38,870 bases of DNA from Cohaesibacter marisflavi (GCF_900115225.1 NZ_FOVR01000021.1:1-38870), one strand, 5' to 3'. Shown: positions 1-9,076, numbered from the stretch's first letter. Program-made: numbers and translations. Notes: generated from the letters alone by a model not told the origin.

Positions 1-332
1 ACAATCGGTCGACAAAGGCTACCTCAGACCAGCTCCTGTCCATTATGTCACCAAGCATTTACAGCAGCGCATAGAAAGCGATCATTTCAGGGTAAAGAAG
101 AATATGCCCAGGATCGGTGGTTTCCGATCCTTCCATACAGCACGGCGAACCATCGCTGGTTTCGAGGCCATGCTGTGGCTCAAGAAGGGCTTTGACTTCG
201 CGGGGCAATGGACCGTTCGTGAACAGAATGATCTCATTGCTCTCCTCTTCGGACTTCAAAAAGTTAACGAAGCATGAAGACGAGGCCGTTTCCGGCACAA
301 ACAAGGCCTGCATAAAACTTTGCGACGAGCCC
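1..332 (+). mobile_element. IS6-like insertion sequence, 3' part (window edge)
   Basis: This is the right-hand part of an IS6-family element, cut by the window start. It holds the C-terminal transposase codons and ends in a 19-bp terminal repeat at 314-332 whose complement reads GGGCTCGTCGCAAAGTTTT. That repeat pairs with the left-end repeats at 38611-38629 (GGGCGTGTCGCAAACTTTT) and 12112-12130 (complement GGTCGTGCCGCAACCTTTT), which fixes the boundary near 332. The sequence differs from the internal copy by several substitutions, so it is a separate copy. Confidence 0.85.
2..277 (+). CDS. IS6-family transposase, C-terminal fragment (cut by window edge)
   Basis: The reading frame is open from base 2 and gives about 91 residues that match the C-terminus of the complete transposase at 11294-12046. 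It includes the stretch VTKHLQQRIESDHFRVKK, the end of the catalytic DDE domain with its last acidic residue (E in QQRIESDH), and the shared ending LLFGLQKVNEA. Differences from the internal copy include MPRIGGFRSF for MQKVGGFQSF and GQWTVREQ for GQRTVLEQ. The catalytic role (replicative cointegrate formation by IS6 elements) is family knowledge. The missing N-terminus reflects the window edge and not necessarily a broken gene. Confidence 0.85.
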   Translation, partial: QSVDKGYLRPAPVHYVTKHLQQRIESDHFRVKKNMPRIGGFRSFHTARRTIAGFEAMLWLKKGFDFAGQWTVREQNDLIALLFGLQKVNEA

Positions 333-878
333 TTATCGCCCCTATCCCCTCAAATTCACTGGCTTCATGCAAGACACTCGACGGGTGCCAATGGGGTGCG
401 GCTTGTTCCCCCTTACCGGACCGCCCATACATGAGGTCAATGAGGGGGAGCGAGAGGGGAAGGCGGCTGACAGAGGTTATTGACGGATTGATGGGAAAAT
501 TGACGTATTTCATTTAATTTCCAAATAGAAACAACTCAAATCATTGCGATTAAACCATCAATTTTCTAGTAAAAAAGTCTTAGAACGGTGGAATTTAGAG
601 GATAGACAACACTATTATCCATATGTACATCATTTTCTTCACATTTCTCAATTGCAGGAGTAATTTTGCATAACTCATGCAAAATCAGCCCATTGAGAAG
701 TTTATAAGAATAATTCTAATTACTTGTTCGATGGAAAATTCAAACATTTGAGTTTTTTTGAGGTGATTTGACCATTTTTCCCATCCGTCGCTAGTGTCTT
801 GCACGCAAATTGAAGGCTTTTTGACACGCAGATCGCTGATGACTGCGCAGGAGAGCCGTAACCTAAAGGGAGTACGAG
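333..878. other. Intergenic region between IS6 end and the galactoside operon
   Basis: I see no convincing gene in these 546 bases. The first 150 bases are of mixed composition and may be debris. From about 500 on, the region is AT-rich and probably carries the promoter of the downstream operon. One perfect inverted repeat at 664-684 is listed separately. The short ORFs that can be read here lack ribosome sites and recognisable sequence. Confidence 0.5.
664..684. promoter_or_regulatory. Perfect inverted repeat, candidate operator of the galactoside operon
   Basis: The arms TTTTGCAT and ATGCAAAA are perfect 8-bp complements separated by 5 bases. The site lies about 195 bases before the beta-galactosidase start in an AT-rich upstream region. 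A second site with GCAT/ATGC half-sites lies at 7902-7923 before the lacI-type gene, so both could be bound by that regulator. The regulator assignment is inference. Confidence 0.4.
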
Positions 879-2999
879 GTGTCTAAAACCGCGAGAGGAA
901 ACGCCTATCCTTCTATCACGCTGGAGGACAAGAAGTTTGTGATAGATGGAACTGCAACAACCGTTTACTCCGGCGCTGTTCACTATTGGCGTCTTGATAG
1001 AGATAAATGGGAAGACATAATCAACAAGGTCAAGTCTCTAGGCTTTAATACGATTTCCATCTACATGCCTTGGGAGGCACATGAGATTGAACGGGGGCAG
1101 TTCGATTTTGGTCAGGTTGACCCTCGCACCGATCTGGATGCTTTCCTGACCCTGATCGACAAGGCCGGGCTGAAAACGATCGCAAGACCCGGACCGCAGA
1201 TCAACTCGGAAATGACGTGGTTCGGCTATCCACGCCGCATTTTGGATGATCCCGACCTTCAAGCCCTCAATGCGCAGGGAGGCAAGGCGGTTCTGACCCA
1301 GGTTCCGCGCCCGATTCCAGCCGTCAGCTACGCGGCGGACAAGTTCTTTGAGGAAACCGCGCTCTGGTTCGATGCGATCATGCCAATTCTGGTCAAGCAC
1401 CAATATCCCAAAGGTGGGCTTGTTGCGACACAGGTTGACAATGAAATGGCCTATTTCTTTCACATCAACCCCTATGCCTGCGATTTCCATCCTGCTTCGA
1501 TTGCCCGTTTCCAGACCTTCCTTGAAGAAAAATACGGCTCGACCGAAGCCATCAGCAAAGCTTATGGCCAGAGAGTTTCAAGCTTTGCAGCTCTGGATGC
1601 CCCGCGACGGTTCGAAGGCAAGGCACAGCGGGATCTGCCGCGCCATGTGGACTGGATCGAATATCGTGAAAAATATCTCGTTGATTGCCTGGCACGGCTG
1701 GGCGACATGATGAAGGAACGGGGCCTCAACGAAACGCCACTGTTCCACAACTATCCTCATCCGCTCGGACCGGGTGGCGCGGCCAGTGGCATCACGGCTC
1801 CCTATAACCTGACCGAGCTGGAGAAACATCTCGATTTCGTCGGTTTCGACATTTATTCCCGCAAGGAGCTTTACAGTCATGTACGGACTGTCGTTTCCTA
1901 TGTGGTCGGGACGAGCCGTTTCCCCTATATCCCCGAATTCATCGCCGGTGTCTGGCCCTGGTATCTCAATCCAGGCGACCAAAATGACGAGGGTTTTGTC
2001 ACCAAGGCAGCGCTGATGCACGGGATCAAGGGCTTCAGCCGCTATATGCTGGTTGAACGCGACAAGTGGATGGGCTCTCCCATTCGGCGCGATGGCCGTA
2101 TTCGCAAGGAAAATGCAGTTGTGTTCGAGATAACCAATGCGGTTGCCACCCAATATGACTTCAAGGATTTCCACCGTCATGCCGACATCCTGCTGATGGC
2201 CAACAGGGACTATGACCGGCTTGAGGCTGCCTGTGAACTGCTCTCATTCCCGGGCGACTTTCTGGAATCCCAGATCAGCATGTCCGAATACCCTAATGCC
2301 ATGACCGTTTCGGGAAAAACCTTTGGCTTTGACGAACCGATCCAGCTTTCCAAAACTAAGTGGTTCAACGGCTTTGCAGAGGTGCTGAACGAGAAAGGTT
2401 ACACCTACCTGCTCTCGGATACGGCGCTGGGCGAAGAGCGCATGGTTGGTTACAAGGCTATTCTTCTGTCGTCCTTTGAGTTCCTTGCTCCGGAGGTTCA
2501 ATCCAAACTTTTGGACTATGTCGAAGAGGGTGGCACGGTTATTCTCGGGCCGAAACTGCCCCATCTGGACACAGTTTTCACAGCTTGCGATCTGCTCAAG
2601 TCCAAGGTTTTGGCTTCCGCTTCAACCCCACTAGGAAAAGACGGCTCAGATCTGGCCACATCCTATGCGGTTGGCAAAGGGCGCGTAGTTCTGGTTTCCG
2701 ATCTTGCAAAGGTTTCCGAGGCCCTTGACGCGTCGATGCAGGCAATCGGTGTCGCACCGGTCGTCAAGAATGACCCGCGCATCGACGTTGCAATCCATCG
2801 CAACAGCGACAAGCCCGATCAGCTTCTGGTCTATGTGGCCAACCCGACCAGCGAACCTGTCGAAGTGGTTGCAGGCGTTGGTCAGACGGTCAAGTCGATC
2901 ACCGAAATCTGGTCTGGTGAAACGCCTGGCAACAGCGGCGAAACCTGGAGCGACAGCTTTGCTCCATACACCATCAAAACCTACGCCGTCAGCCTTTAA
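879..2999 (+). CDS. Beta-galactosidase-like glycoside hydrolase (clan A, GH35-type barrel)
   Basis: This 706-residue enzyme has no signal peptide and is probably cytoplasmic. The N-terminal TIM barrel carries the motifs SGAVHYWRLDRDKWED and NTISIYMPWEAHE and the 'ARPGPQI' strand, typical of GH35. The likely acid/base is E189 in QVDNEM and the likely nucleophile is E353 in PEFIAGVW. Residues ~520-620 (ILLSSFEFLAPEV..LLDYVEEGGTVI) resemble the trimerisation domain of GH42/GH35-type beta-galactosidases. The start is GTG at 879 with AAAGGGA upstream; a longer ORF is not available. It heads an operon with a sugar ABC importer, so it probably hydrolyses an imported beta-galactoside. The exact substrate is unknown, and the GH42-like C-terminal half leaves the family border open. 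Confidence 0.85.
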   Translation: MSKTARGNAYPSITLEDKKFVIDGTATTVYSGAVHYWRLDRDKWEDIINKVKSLGFNTISIYMPWEAHEIERGQFDFGQVDPRTDLDAFLTLIDKAGLKTIARPGPQINSEMTWFGYPRRILDDPDLQALNAQGGKAVLTQVPRPIPAVSYAADKFFEETALWFDAIMPILVKHQYPKGGLVATQVDNEMAYFFHINPYACDFHPASIARFQTFLEEKYGSTEAISKAYGQRVSSFAALDAPRRFEGKAQRDLPRHVDWIEYREKYLVDCLARLGDMMKERGLNETPLFHNYPHPLGPGGAASGITAPYNLTELEKHLDFVGFDIYSRKELYSHVRTVVSYVVGTSRFPYIPEFIAGVWPWYLNPGDQNDEGFVTKAALMHGIKGFSRYMLVERDKWMGSPIRRDGRIRKENAVVFEITNAVATQYDFKDFHRHADILLMANRDYDRLEAACELLSFPGDFLESQISMSEYPNAMTVSGKTFGFDEPIQLSKTKWFNGFAEVLNEKGYTYLLSDTALGEERMVGYKAILLSSFEFLAPEVQSKLLDYVEEGGTVILGPKLPHLDTVFTACDLLKSKVLASASTPLGKDGSDLATSYAVGKGRVVLVSDLAKVSEALDASMQAIGVAPVVKNDPRIDVAIHRNSDKPDQLLVYVANPTSEPVEVVAGVGQTVKSITEIWSGETPGNSGETWSDSFAPYTIKTYAVSL

Positions 3000-3017
3000 A
3001 GCAGGAGGAAACTGAAC

Positions 3018-3830
3018 ATGCTACAAGCATATGTTGAAATGATTGACATCGAGGTTTCCCACTGGAGAAACCTGCAAGCCTTGATGCTTGATTCTGCCAA
3101 GGGCAAGAACAAGATCATCATTCTGCATGACAAAGGGGTGATAGAAAAATTCGCCCATAATGATGGCAGAGACATCAATCGTCCGATCTCCCAAATCAGC
3201 AATGCCAAAGAAGATGCGCGCGCGGTTTATGAAGCCAACAAGGACTGCGTAGACTTTGTCATGATCCTGGAACGGAGTGCCTCTGACGACTATTTCAGAC
3301 GCATTCAGGATGCATGGACCGTCAATGACGATATCGACGAATATGTCAATCGTGCCTTCAGATTGATGGGCGAATACGATCAGGACATCGTCACCTATCC
3401 AGGTCCGGCCAAGGAACAGCTCGGTCTGCAATGGCGTCTGGGTGCGTCCTATGACGCCATCAAGGGAGCCGTTGAAAGCTTCGTCCCCGCAGAAAGCACA
3501 GTTGTCATCGGCATCTGTGAAGAAGAAAGCCTTTGGGCCAGCCTCATCCTCCGGTTCGACGAGGACAAGCGCATCGACATCATTACGTCTGTCGATCTCA
3601 TGGACCGGAGCTTTGAGGGAAGCCGGGATCAGATTGCCAAAGACATGCTCGAGTGGGCGGCAAAAAAATACGATCCGATCTCTCTGGGCCTGTTCGCCGA
3701 TCTGCCCAGCGCCAGGGAGTTCCTGAAATCCACCAACAAGGTTCCCACCTTGCTCGAGTTGGTGAAGCGGAAAAAGCTCTCGGTTAATCCGGCAACACCG
3801 GAGCTATCCAGCCTCTTAGCAAATATCTGA
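3018..3830 (+). CDS. Unrecognised 270-residue protein in galactoside operon
   Basis: I do not recognise a family. The protein has no signal peptide and no membrane segment and is predicted soluble and cytoplasmic. It is acidic and contains a helical middle (VNRAFRLMGEYDQD..) and an alternating strand/helix C-terminal half (STVVIGICEEESLWASLILRF, RIDIITSVDLMD), which could be a Rossmann-like alpha/beta fold. It begins 19 bases after the beta-galactosidase stop with a strong ribosome site (AGGAGGAA) and is clearly co-transcribed with it. A hairpin follows at 3853-3880 before the binding-protein gene. The context suggests a role in sugar metabolism or its control, but this is inference only. Confidence 0.75.
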   Translation: MLQAYVEMIDIEVSHWRNLQALMLDSAKGKNKIIILHDKGVIEKFAHNDGRDINRPISQISNAKEDARAVYEANKDCVDFVMILERSASDDYFRRIQDAWTVNDDIDEYVNRAFRLMGEYDQDIVTYPGPAKEQLGLQWRLGASYDAIKGAVESFVPAESTVVIGICEEESLWASLILRFDEDKRIDIITSVDLMDRSFEGSRDQIAKDMLEWAAKKYDPISLGLFADLPSAREFLKSTNKVPTLLELVKRKKLSVNPATPELSSLLANI

Positions 3831-3852
3831 ATTTTACAGATTGAAAAGAATA

Positions 3853-3880
3853 ATCCTCTCCTTCCGCTCAAGGAGAGGAT
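3853..3880 (+). terminator. Stem-loop between the enzyme genes and the binding-protein gene
   Basis: The arms ATCCTCTCCTT and AAGGAGAGGAT are an 11-bp perfect stem with a 6-base loop. No T-run follows, so a processing or mRNA-stabilising stem ahead of the binding-protein gene (or a partial terminator) is more likely than a full stop. This is a common way to set the high level of a binding protein within an operon. Confidence 0.6.
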
Positions 3881-3928
3881 CACCCTCGAATAGAGGAAAT
3901 TTAAGAGACTAAGCAGGAGGAGTTACGC

Positions 3929-5056
3929 ATGTCTCGTTTTCAGAAATTAACCGGCTTCATTGCAGCCGTAGGTCTCGCTTCAGCTTTGGGAGTCGGCGCT
4001 GCCATGGCAGCCGATCCCGACGTTATGCTCGATGAGCTCAAAACCAAGGTTTACAGCCTCGGGCCAAACGGAGAAACACCATCTCCCGCCTCCGACATTC
4101 AGCTCAGTGATGAAGAATTGGCAAAAATCAAGGATATGAAAGCCACCGCAGCTATCGTTCTGCACTATGCCGGCAACGACTGGTCACAAGCTCAGGTCAA
4201 TGGCCTCAAAGCCCAGTTCGCTGAAATGGGCATCGAAGTGCTCGCAGTGACTGACGCCGGCTTCAAACCAGAAAAACAGGTCGCTGACATTGAAACAATT
4301 CTGGCGAAAAAACCGGACATCATCGTCTCTATTCCCACGGATCCGATGGCGACTGCTGGCATCTACAAAAAGGCAGCCGATCAAGGCGTAAAACTTGTCT
4401 TCATGGACAATGTTCCGAATGACCTTAAAGCAGGGGAAGACTATATCAGCGTCGTATCTGCCGACAACTATGGTAACGGAGTTGCTTCTGCTCTTCTGAT
4501 GGCAAAAGCCCTGAACGGAAAAGGCAATGTCGGTGCGATCTATCATGCTGTCGATTTCTTCGTAACCCAGCAGCGCTATGACGGGTTCAAAGACACCATC
4601 GAAAAATACTTCCCAGACATCAAGATCATTGCCGAACAGGGCATTAACGGCTCAAACCTTGCCGGTAGCGCAGAAAGAATGGCAAGTGCCATGCTGACCG
4701 CCAACCGCAAATCGATCAATGGCCTTTGGGCTGTTTGGGACGTTCCCGCTGAGGGTGTCATTGCGGCAGCCCGTTCAGCCGGTGTCAAAGACATCGTGCT
4801 GACGACCTGTGACCTTGGTGCCAACGTTGCCATTAATATGGCTCAAAAATCCTATGTCCATGGCCTTGGTTCCCAACGACCCTATGATCAGGGTGTGACA
4901 GAAGCCAAACTGGCAGGTTATGGCCTTCTGGGCAAAAAGGCCCCTGAATACGTCGCTCTGCCTTCGCTTGCCGTGACCTATGAAAATCTCCCCCAGGCAT
5001 GGCAAGAAGTCTATCATCAAGATCTTCCCAAAGACGTCAAGGACAGCATGCGCTGA
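3929..5056 (+). CDS. Periplasmic sugar-binding protein of ABC importer (RbsB-type)
   Basis: This 375-residue precursor has an N-terminal signal peptide (SRFQKLTGFIAAVGLASALG, cleavage after AAMA|ADPD). The mature part has the type-I periplasmic binding fold: TAAIVLHYAGNDWSQAQVNGL, then KPDIIVSIPTDPMATAGIYK, and further on the domain crossover SINGLWAVWDVPAEG. These are features of the Peripla_BP_4 family that binds pentoses, hexoses and galactosides. A GGAGGAG ribosome site lies 8 bases before the ATG. It delivers sugar to the ATPase/permease encoded downstream. The gene ends before a strong hairpin at 5073-5124, so it may be expressed above the other transporter genes. The ligand cannot be read from sequence; the neighbouring hydrolase suggests a galactoside. 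Confidence 0.9.
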   Translation: MSRFQKLTGFIAAVGLASALGVGAAMAADPDVMLDELKTKVYSLGPNGETPSPASDIQLSDEELAKIKDMKATAAIVLHYAGNDWSQAQVNGLKAQFAEMGIEVLAVTDAGFKPEKQVADIETILAKKPDIIVSIPTDPMATAGIYKKAADQGVKLVFMDNVPNDLKAGEDYISVVSADNYGNGVASALLMAKALNGKGNVGAIYHAVDFFVTQQRYDGFKDTIEKYFPDIKIIAEQGINGSNLAGSAERMASAMLTANRKSINGLWAVWDVPAEGVIAAARSAGVKDIVLTTCDLGANVAINMAQKSYVHGLGSQRPYDQGVTEAKLAGYGLLGKKAPEYVALPSLAVTYENLPQAWQEVYHQDLPKDVKDSMR

Positions 5057-5072
5057 TTGACTTCCCCTGACA

Positions 5073-5124
5073 TGCTCTTTCTGGAAGATGACCCGCTTCG
5101 CTCTCCAGAAAGAGCACCCTTTTT
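5073..5124 (+). terminator. Rho-independent (possibly leaky) terminator after the binding-protein gene
   Basis: A perfect 13-bp stem (TGCTCTTTCTGGA / TCCAGAAAGAGCA) encloses an 18-base loop and is followed by CCCTTTTT. It lies between the binding-protein gene and the ATPase gene and would attenuate read-through into the transporter genes. Confidence 0.75.
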
Positions 5125-5223
5125 GACATTGAGCAGGTCCGCATTTATGCGCTTTCGCGATGTATTGCAGGGCCCGTCAGTCACGAATCACAGCGCAATC
5201 AGGAGAAAAATGGAGGAGATAGG

Positions 5224-6834
5224 GTGATGGCAGACACCAATAAATCCGATGGAACCAGTGCCTGCGGGATAGAGACCGCGCGACAGACAGATCCCCCAGC
5301 CATCAAGATGACCGGCATTACCAAGTCCTTTGGCGGGGTTCTGGCTCTCAAAAATGTTGATCTCGAGGTACAACAAGGCCAGATTCATGCTCTTCTTGGC
5401 GGGAATGGCGCAGGAAAGTCCACGCTTCTAAAAATATTGCGCGGCATTCACAGCCCTGATCAGGGCTCGATCGAGGTAAATGGCAGACCGATGCTTGTGC
5501 ATTCGTCGGAAGCATCCCGCCGCGCAGGCATTGCGATGATCTTTCAGGAAATGAGCCTCATACCGAGCTTGACGGCTGCGCAGAATATTTTTCTCAACCG
5601 CGAACCCAAAGACACTTTCGGGCTGATTAAGGATCGCTTCTGCCAAGAAGAAGCCGGACGCCTGTTCGAAGAGTTCAACGTCGATATTGATCCTACCAAA
5701 CTGATTTCCCAACTCAGCACCGGGCAATGTCAGCTCATAGAGATCATAAAGGCCCTGTCCCAGCGCAGCGACATTCTGATCCTAGACGAGCCGACTTCTG
5801 CATTGAGTGATGCGGAGGTAGATCTTCTGTTTGATATGTTGCATCGGCTTAAGGAGGCCGGTGTTGCCATTGTTTATGTCTCGCATAGGATGGACGAAAT
5901 CCTACGTATCGCAGATCATGCTACGATCCTCAGGGACGGACGCCTTGTGCTCAGCGCTCCAATCGGCAACATGTCGGTTGAAAGCATTGTCGGGCATGTC
6001 GTCGGCAAAGCCGGGTCTAATCTTTCGGTACCGAAAATCGTAGACGAGACCATGCTGGGAAATACTCTTCTGGAACTCGTTGATGCTTCTGGGCGGCACA
6101 CGCCACATAATGTCAGTCTCTCGGTCCGGCGGGGCGAAGTCGTTGGCATTGCCGGGTTGCTCGGAAGCGGGCGCAGCTCGTTGGCGCGCATGCTTTATGG
6201 CGTCAATCCTATCCGCTCCGGAGACATTCGCATAAAGGGCCGATCGGTCAAGCTCTCAAGCCCCGAACAGGCTCTGAAATGCGGTATTGCGCTCATTCCA
6301 GAAGACCGGTTGCGTCAGGGCCTGGTGGTGCAACATAGCGTGGCACGAAACATCTGCCTGTCTGTGCTGGACAAGGTGAGCTATTGGACATGGGTCTCGA
6401 GCAAGAAGGTAGCCAAGCTAGTGGACGAGCAAATCGCCTTTCTCCATGTTAAGACCGACAGCCCGAACACCAAGGCCAAACAGCTGTCCGGCGGCAATCA
6501 GCAAAAGGTCGTTCTGGCCAAGGGACTGGCCACCCTTCCTGAAATCCTTATTCTGGATGAACCAACAGCAGGTATCGATATCGGCAGCAAGACCGAGGTT
6601 ATTGGTGTTGTTCGTCAAATGGCAGCACAGAACAAGGCTGTCATTCTCATCTCATCGGAAACCGCAGAACTAATCGCCGGATCGGACAGGATCCTCCTGA
6701 TGGCTGATGGCAGGATCAAAAGAGAACTGAGCCACAAAGATCTGTTTCCTGAACAATTGAATGATGCTTCTTCATTCCAGGAAGCCCAGCGTCGTCTGCA
6801 AGTCGCCATTCAAGAGGTCAATGCAAATGTCTAA
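5224..6834 (+). CDS. Sugar ABC transporter, double ATPase subunit (RbsA/MglA-type)
   Basis: The protein is 536 residues from GTG 5224; ATG 5227 is an equally good start one codon later, with GGAGG at 5212-5216. It has two fused nucleotide-binding domains. The first has Walker A GGNGAGKST (~residue 59), a signature LSTGQCQ and Walker B ILILDEPTSAL. The second has the degenerate Walker A LLGSGRSS usual for this subfamily, a canonical signature LSGGNQQK and Walker B ILILDEPTAGID. It energises import of the sugar bound by the upstream binding protein through the downstream permease. Its stop overlaps the permease start, so the two are translationally coupled. Confidence 0.93.
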   Translation: MMADTNKSDGTSACGIETARQTDPPAIKMTGITKSFGGVLALKNVDLEVQQGQIHALLGGNGAGKSTLLKILRGIHSPDQGSIEVNGRPMLVHSSEASRRAGIAMIFQEMSLIPSLTAAQNIFLNREPKDTFGLIKDRFCQEEAGRLFEEFNVDIDPTKLISQLSTGQCQLIEIIKALSQRSDILILDEPTSALSDAEVDLLFDMLHRLKEAGVAIVYVSHRMDEILRIADHATILRDGRLVLSAPIGNMSVESIVGHVVGKAGSNLSVPKIVDETMLGNTLLELVDASGRHTPHNVSLSVRRGEVVGIAGLLGSGRSSLARMLYGVNPIRSGDIRIKGRSVKLSSPEQALKCGIALIPEDRLRQGLVVQHSVARNICLSVLDKVSYWTWVSSKKVAKLVDEQIAFLHVKTDSPNTKAKQLSGGNQQKVVLAKGLATLPEILILDEPTAGIDIGSKTEVIGVVRQMAAQNKAVILISSETAELIAGSDRILLMADGRIKRELSHKDLFPEQLNDASSFQEAQRRLQVAIQEVNANV

Positions 6835-7801
6835 TGTCACTCTCTCCAAATCACAGAATAGCGTCTCGCCTCTTGCATTCGTTCGGGAGTCCTGGCGCCA
6901 GGCCGTTATCTATCTCGGCTTCGCGGTCCTTTTCATCATTTTCTCGATCACCCTGCGCGATCAGGGATTTCTCGACATCAACAACCTGCTGAATATCGTG
7001 CGTCAGACCGCTATCATCGCTATTATGGCGGTGGCCATGACATTCGTTCTGGCGGCCGGGGAAATCGACTTGTCCGTGGGCTCTCTTGCGGGACTGTCAT
7101 CGGTGGTGACTGCAATGGTTCTGCGTGATTACGGTCTTGTTGCCGGGATTTTTGCGGGGCTTTGCATCGGCTCGCTGGCCGGCGTGGTCAACGGTTTTCT
7201 GACCACCAAGATCGGCATTCCGTCTTTCCTGGTGACGCTGGCAGCGATGGGAATCTGCACCGGGACATCGATGTGGATCAGCCACACCGCATCCATTCCC
7301 ATTCTCAACCAGACTTATGCCTTCCTTTTCGGTGGTGGTGATATCGGGCCATTCCCCATTCTGCTGTTCTGGATGGCAATCATAGGCGTGACCGGGCATG
7401 TAGCTCTCAAACACAACACATTCGGTCGTCGTGTCCTGGCGACCGGTGGGAATGAGACTGCGGCACAGTATAGCGGGATCAATACAAAAGTCATCAAGGC
7501 GCGAGTCATGTTGATGTCCTCCATGGCGGCCGGACTGGCGGGTATGCTCTACGCAGGCCGTCTTCAGTCCGGTCGTTTCCAGTTTGGCGAAGGCGATGAA
7601 ATGTCCGTCATCGCAGCCGCCGTTCTGGGGGGAACCGGCCTTGCGGGAGGACATGGAACCGTGGTGGGCTCCATCATTGGTGCCATCATGATCGGCATGA
7701 TCAATAATGGATTGACACTTCACGGTCTCGAATATAGTCAACAACTAGTTGCACGCGGTGCGATTATTGTTCTGGCAGTTGCGCTCAGCAAAAAGAACTG
7801 A
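6827..7801 (+). CDS. Sugar ABC transporter permease (RbsC-type)
   Basis: This is a hydrophobic protein of about 324 residues with 8-10 membrane segments, of the BPD_transp_2 family. Family motifs include MAVAMTFVLAAGEIDLSVGSLAGLS and the region around AAAVLGGTGLAGGHGTVVGS. I chose ATG 6827 (MSNVTLSKSQ), which overlaps the ATPase stop by 8 bases and has AGAGG about 10 bases upstream. ATG 6821 is an alternative; a start at 6761 would read through ATPase-coding sequence and is unlikely. It forms the membrane channel of the importer, presumably as a homodimer. Confidence 0.92.
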   Translation: MSNVTLSKSQNSVSPLAFVRESWRQAVIYLGFAVLFIIFSITLRDQGFLDINNLLNIVRQTAIIAIMAVAMTFVLAAGEIDLSVGSLAGLSSVVTAMVLRDYGLVAGIFAGLCIGSLAGVVNGFLTTKIGIPSFLVTLAAMGICTGTSMWISHTASIPILNQTYAFLFGGGDIGPFPILLFWMAIIGVTGHVALKHNTFGRRVLATGGNETAAQYSGINTKVIKARVMLMSSMAAGLAGMLYAGRLQSGRFQFGEGDEMSVIAAAVLGGTGLAGGHGTVVGSIIGAIMIGMINNGLTLHGLEYSQQLVARGAIIVLAVALSKKN

Positions 7802-7821
7802 CCGGGATTCACGGTCCCAAA

Positions 7822-7850
7822 GCATCGACCCCGTCCTGCGGGGTTGATGC
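7822..7850 (+). terminator. Hairpin after the permease gene
   Basis: The stem GCATCGACCCC / GGGGTTGATGC has one G-T mismatch and a 7-base loop, and lies 21 bases after the permease stop. The following sequence GAAAATTT has only a short T-run. It is probably the operon terminator, or a weak one. Confidence 0.6.
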
Positions 7851-7901
7851 GAAAATTTACACAAGAACCCGGGCTATGTGACGTACGATTCTGATCAAGT
7901 T

Positions 7902-7923
7902 CAATTGATGCTGCATGCAATTG
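7902..7923. promoter_or_regulatory. Near-palindromic site upstream of lacI-type gene, candidate operator
   Basis: The site has outer half-sites CAATTG at both ends and an inner ATGCTGCAT inverted repeat. It sits about 120 bases before the regulator start. GCAT/ATGC half-sites are shared with the inverted repeat at 664-684 upstream of the operon. This makes autoregulation plausible, but it is inference. Confidence 0.35.
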
Positions 7924-8044
7924 GAATCCAAGCAGCGTCATTTTGCTCCAAGTCGGATGGTGGATTTTTGCACGAAAATGCGGGAATTCCGATCTGAAGA
8001 CCTTAAAGGGCTATTGCGATAGCTATGCCTGAGGAACACTCAAA

Positions 8045-9076
8045 GTGGTAAAAAAAGTTAACTTACGGGTCATTGCAGAAAAGGCTGGCGTTTCGCTGGC
8101 GACAGTTGATCGCATTGTAAACAATCGCCCCAATGTCAGCGCCAATACGAAATGGCGCGTGCAAAAAGTCATCGAACAACTCGACTTCCATACAGGGCAT
8201 TCTGCCGAAGAAGAAATTGTCGAGCGCGATTGCTACTTTCAGTTCATTGTTCCTCGCGGTCCAAAGAACACCTTCATGGTCAACATGAAAAAAGACATCG
8301 AGGAAATGACGCAGAAATTTGCGGCTCAGCGTGTTTTCCTGTCTTTCAGCGATTATACCGAGCTTGACGAGGTTGAGTTGACTCGAGCGCTTGCGCAAGT
8401 CGGTCCGGCCACATGCACGGGAGTTGCCGTCATCGCAATCGATTCCATTCATGTGCGCGAGGCAATTGATCGCCTTGTCCGCAAGGGGGTCATCGTGGCA
8501 ACGCTTGTGTCCGATGTCACGCCCTCGCAACGGCATTTCTCCATTGGCCCGAACAACATCGCTACCGGACGCACGGCTGCCTCTCTCATTGGCAAATTCG
8601 CCGCAGGACGATCCGGGCCCGTTGCGGCCCTCATTGGCTCTCGCACGCTTTGCGATCAGGCCGACCGGCGGTTTGGCTTCGAGCAGGTTTTGACCCAGGA
8701 ATATCCGTCGCTCAAAATCGTATCCGTACCGGAAGGACGAGACGACAGTGCCATCACCAAACAGGTCGTGCAGGATATTCTGTCTCAAAGTTCCGATCTC
8801 ATTGGCATCTACAATATCGGAGCAGGAAACCGGGGCCTGATTGAGGCGCTGGAAGAACGAGGTCGGGAAAAGGACATTATCGTGGTTGCGCACGAGTTGA
8901 CCAAGCACACGCGGAATGCGTTGATTTCAGGAACAATCGATGCCCTCATCAATCAGGATTCCAGAGCGGAAATTGAACTGGCAATCGCCTCGATGAAAGC
9001 CTATGCCACAGGCGATATCGGCTATGTACCGCCTTCGGTGCCTATCGATATCTATATGCGCTACAATCTTCCCTGA
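8045..9076 (+). CDS. LacI-family transcriptional regulator
   Basis: The protein is 343 residues from a GTG start with GAGGAA upstream. An N-terminal helix-turn-helix, NLRVIAEKAGVSLATVDRIV, and hinge NNRPNVSANTKWRVQKVIEQL are followed by a periplasmic-binding-like effector domain (TCTGVAVIAIDSIHVREAID, RHFSIGPNNIATGRTAASLI, DLIGIYNIGAGNRGLIEAL). It lies immediately after the transporter genes in the same direction and probably controls the galactoside operon in response to the imported sugar. Candidate operators are at 664-684 and 7902-7923. An ISL3 element begins 23 bases after the stop. Confidence 0.92.
   Translation: MVKKVNLRVIAEKAGVSLATVDRIVNNRPNVSANTKWRVQKVIEQLDFHTGHSAEEEIVERDCYFQFIVPRGPKNTFMVNMKKDIEEMTQKFAAQRVFLSFSDYTELDEVELTRALAQVGPATCTGVAVIAIDSIHVREAIDRLVRKGVIVATLVSDVTPSQRHFSIGPNNIATGRTAASLIGKFAAGRSGPVAALIGSRTLCDQADRRFGFEQVLTQEYPSLKIVSVPEGRDDSAITKQVVQDILSQSSDLIGIYNIGAGNRGLIEALEERGREKDIIVVAHELTKHTRNALISGTIDALINQDSRAEIELAIASMKAYATGDIGYVPPSVPIDIYMRYNLP

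Noticed and set aside
1038-3431. Long minus-strand ORFs opposite the beta-galactosidase and the unknown gene
   Set aside because: They are shadows of plus-strand codon use, lacking starts, family features and continuity.
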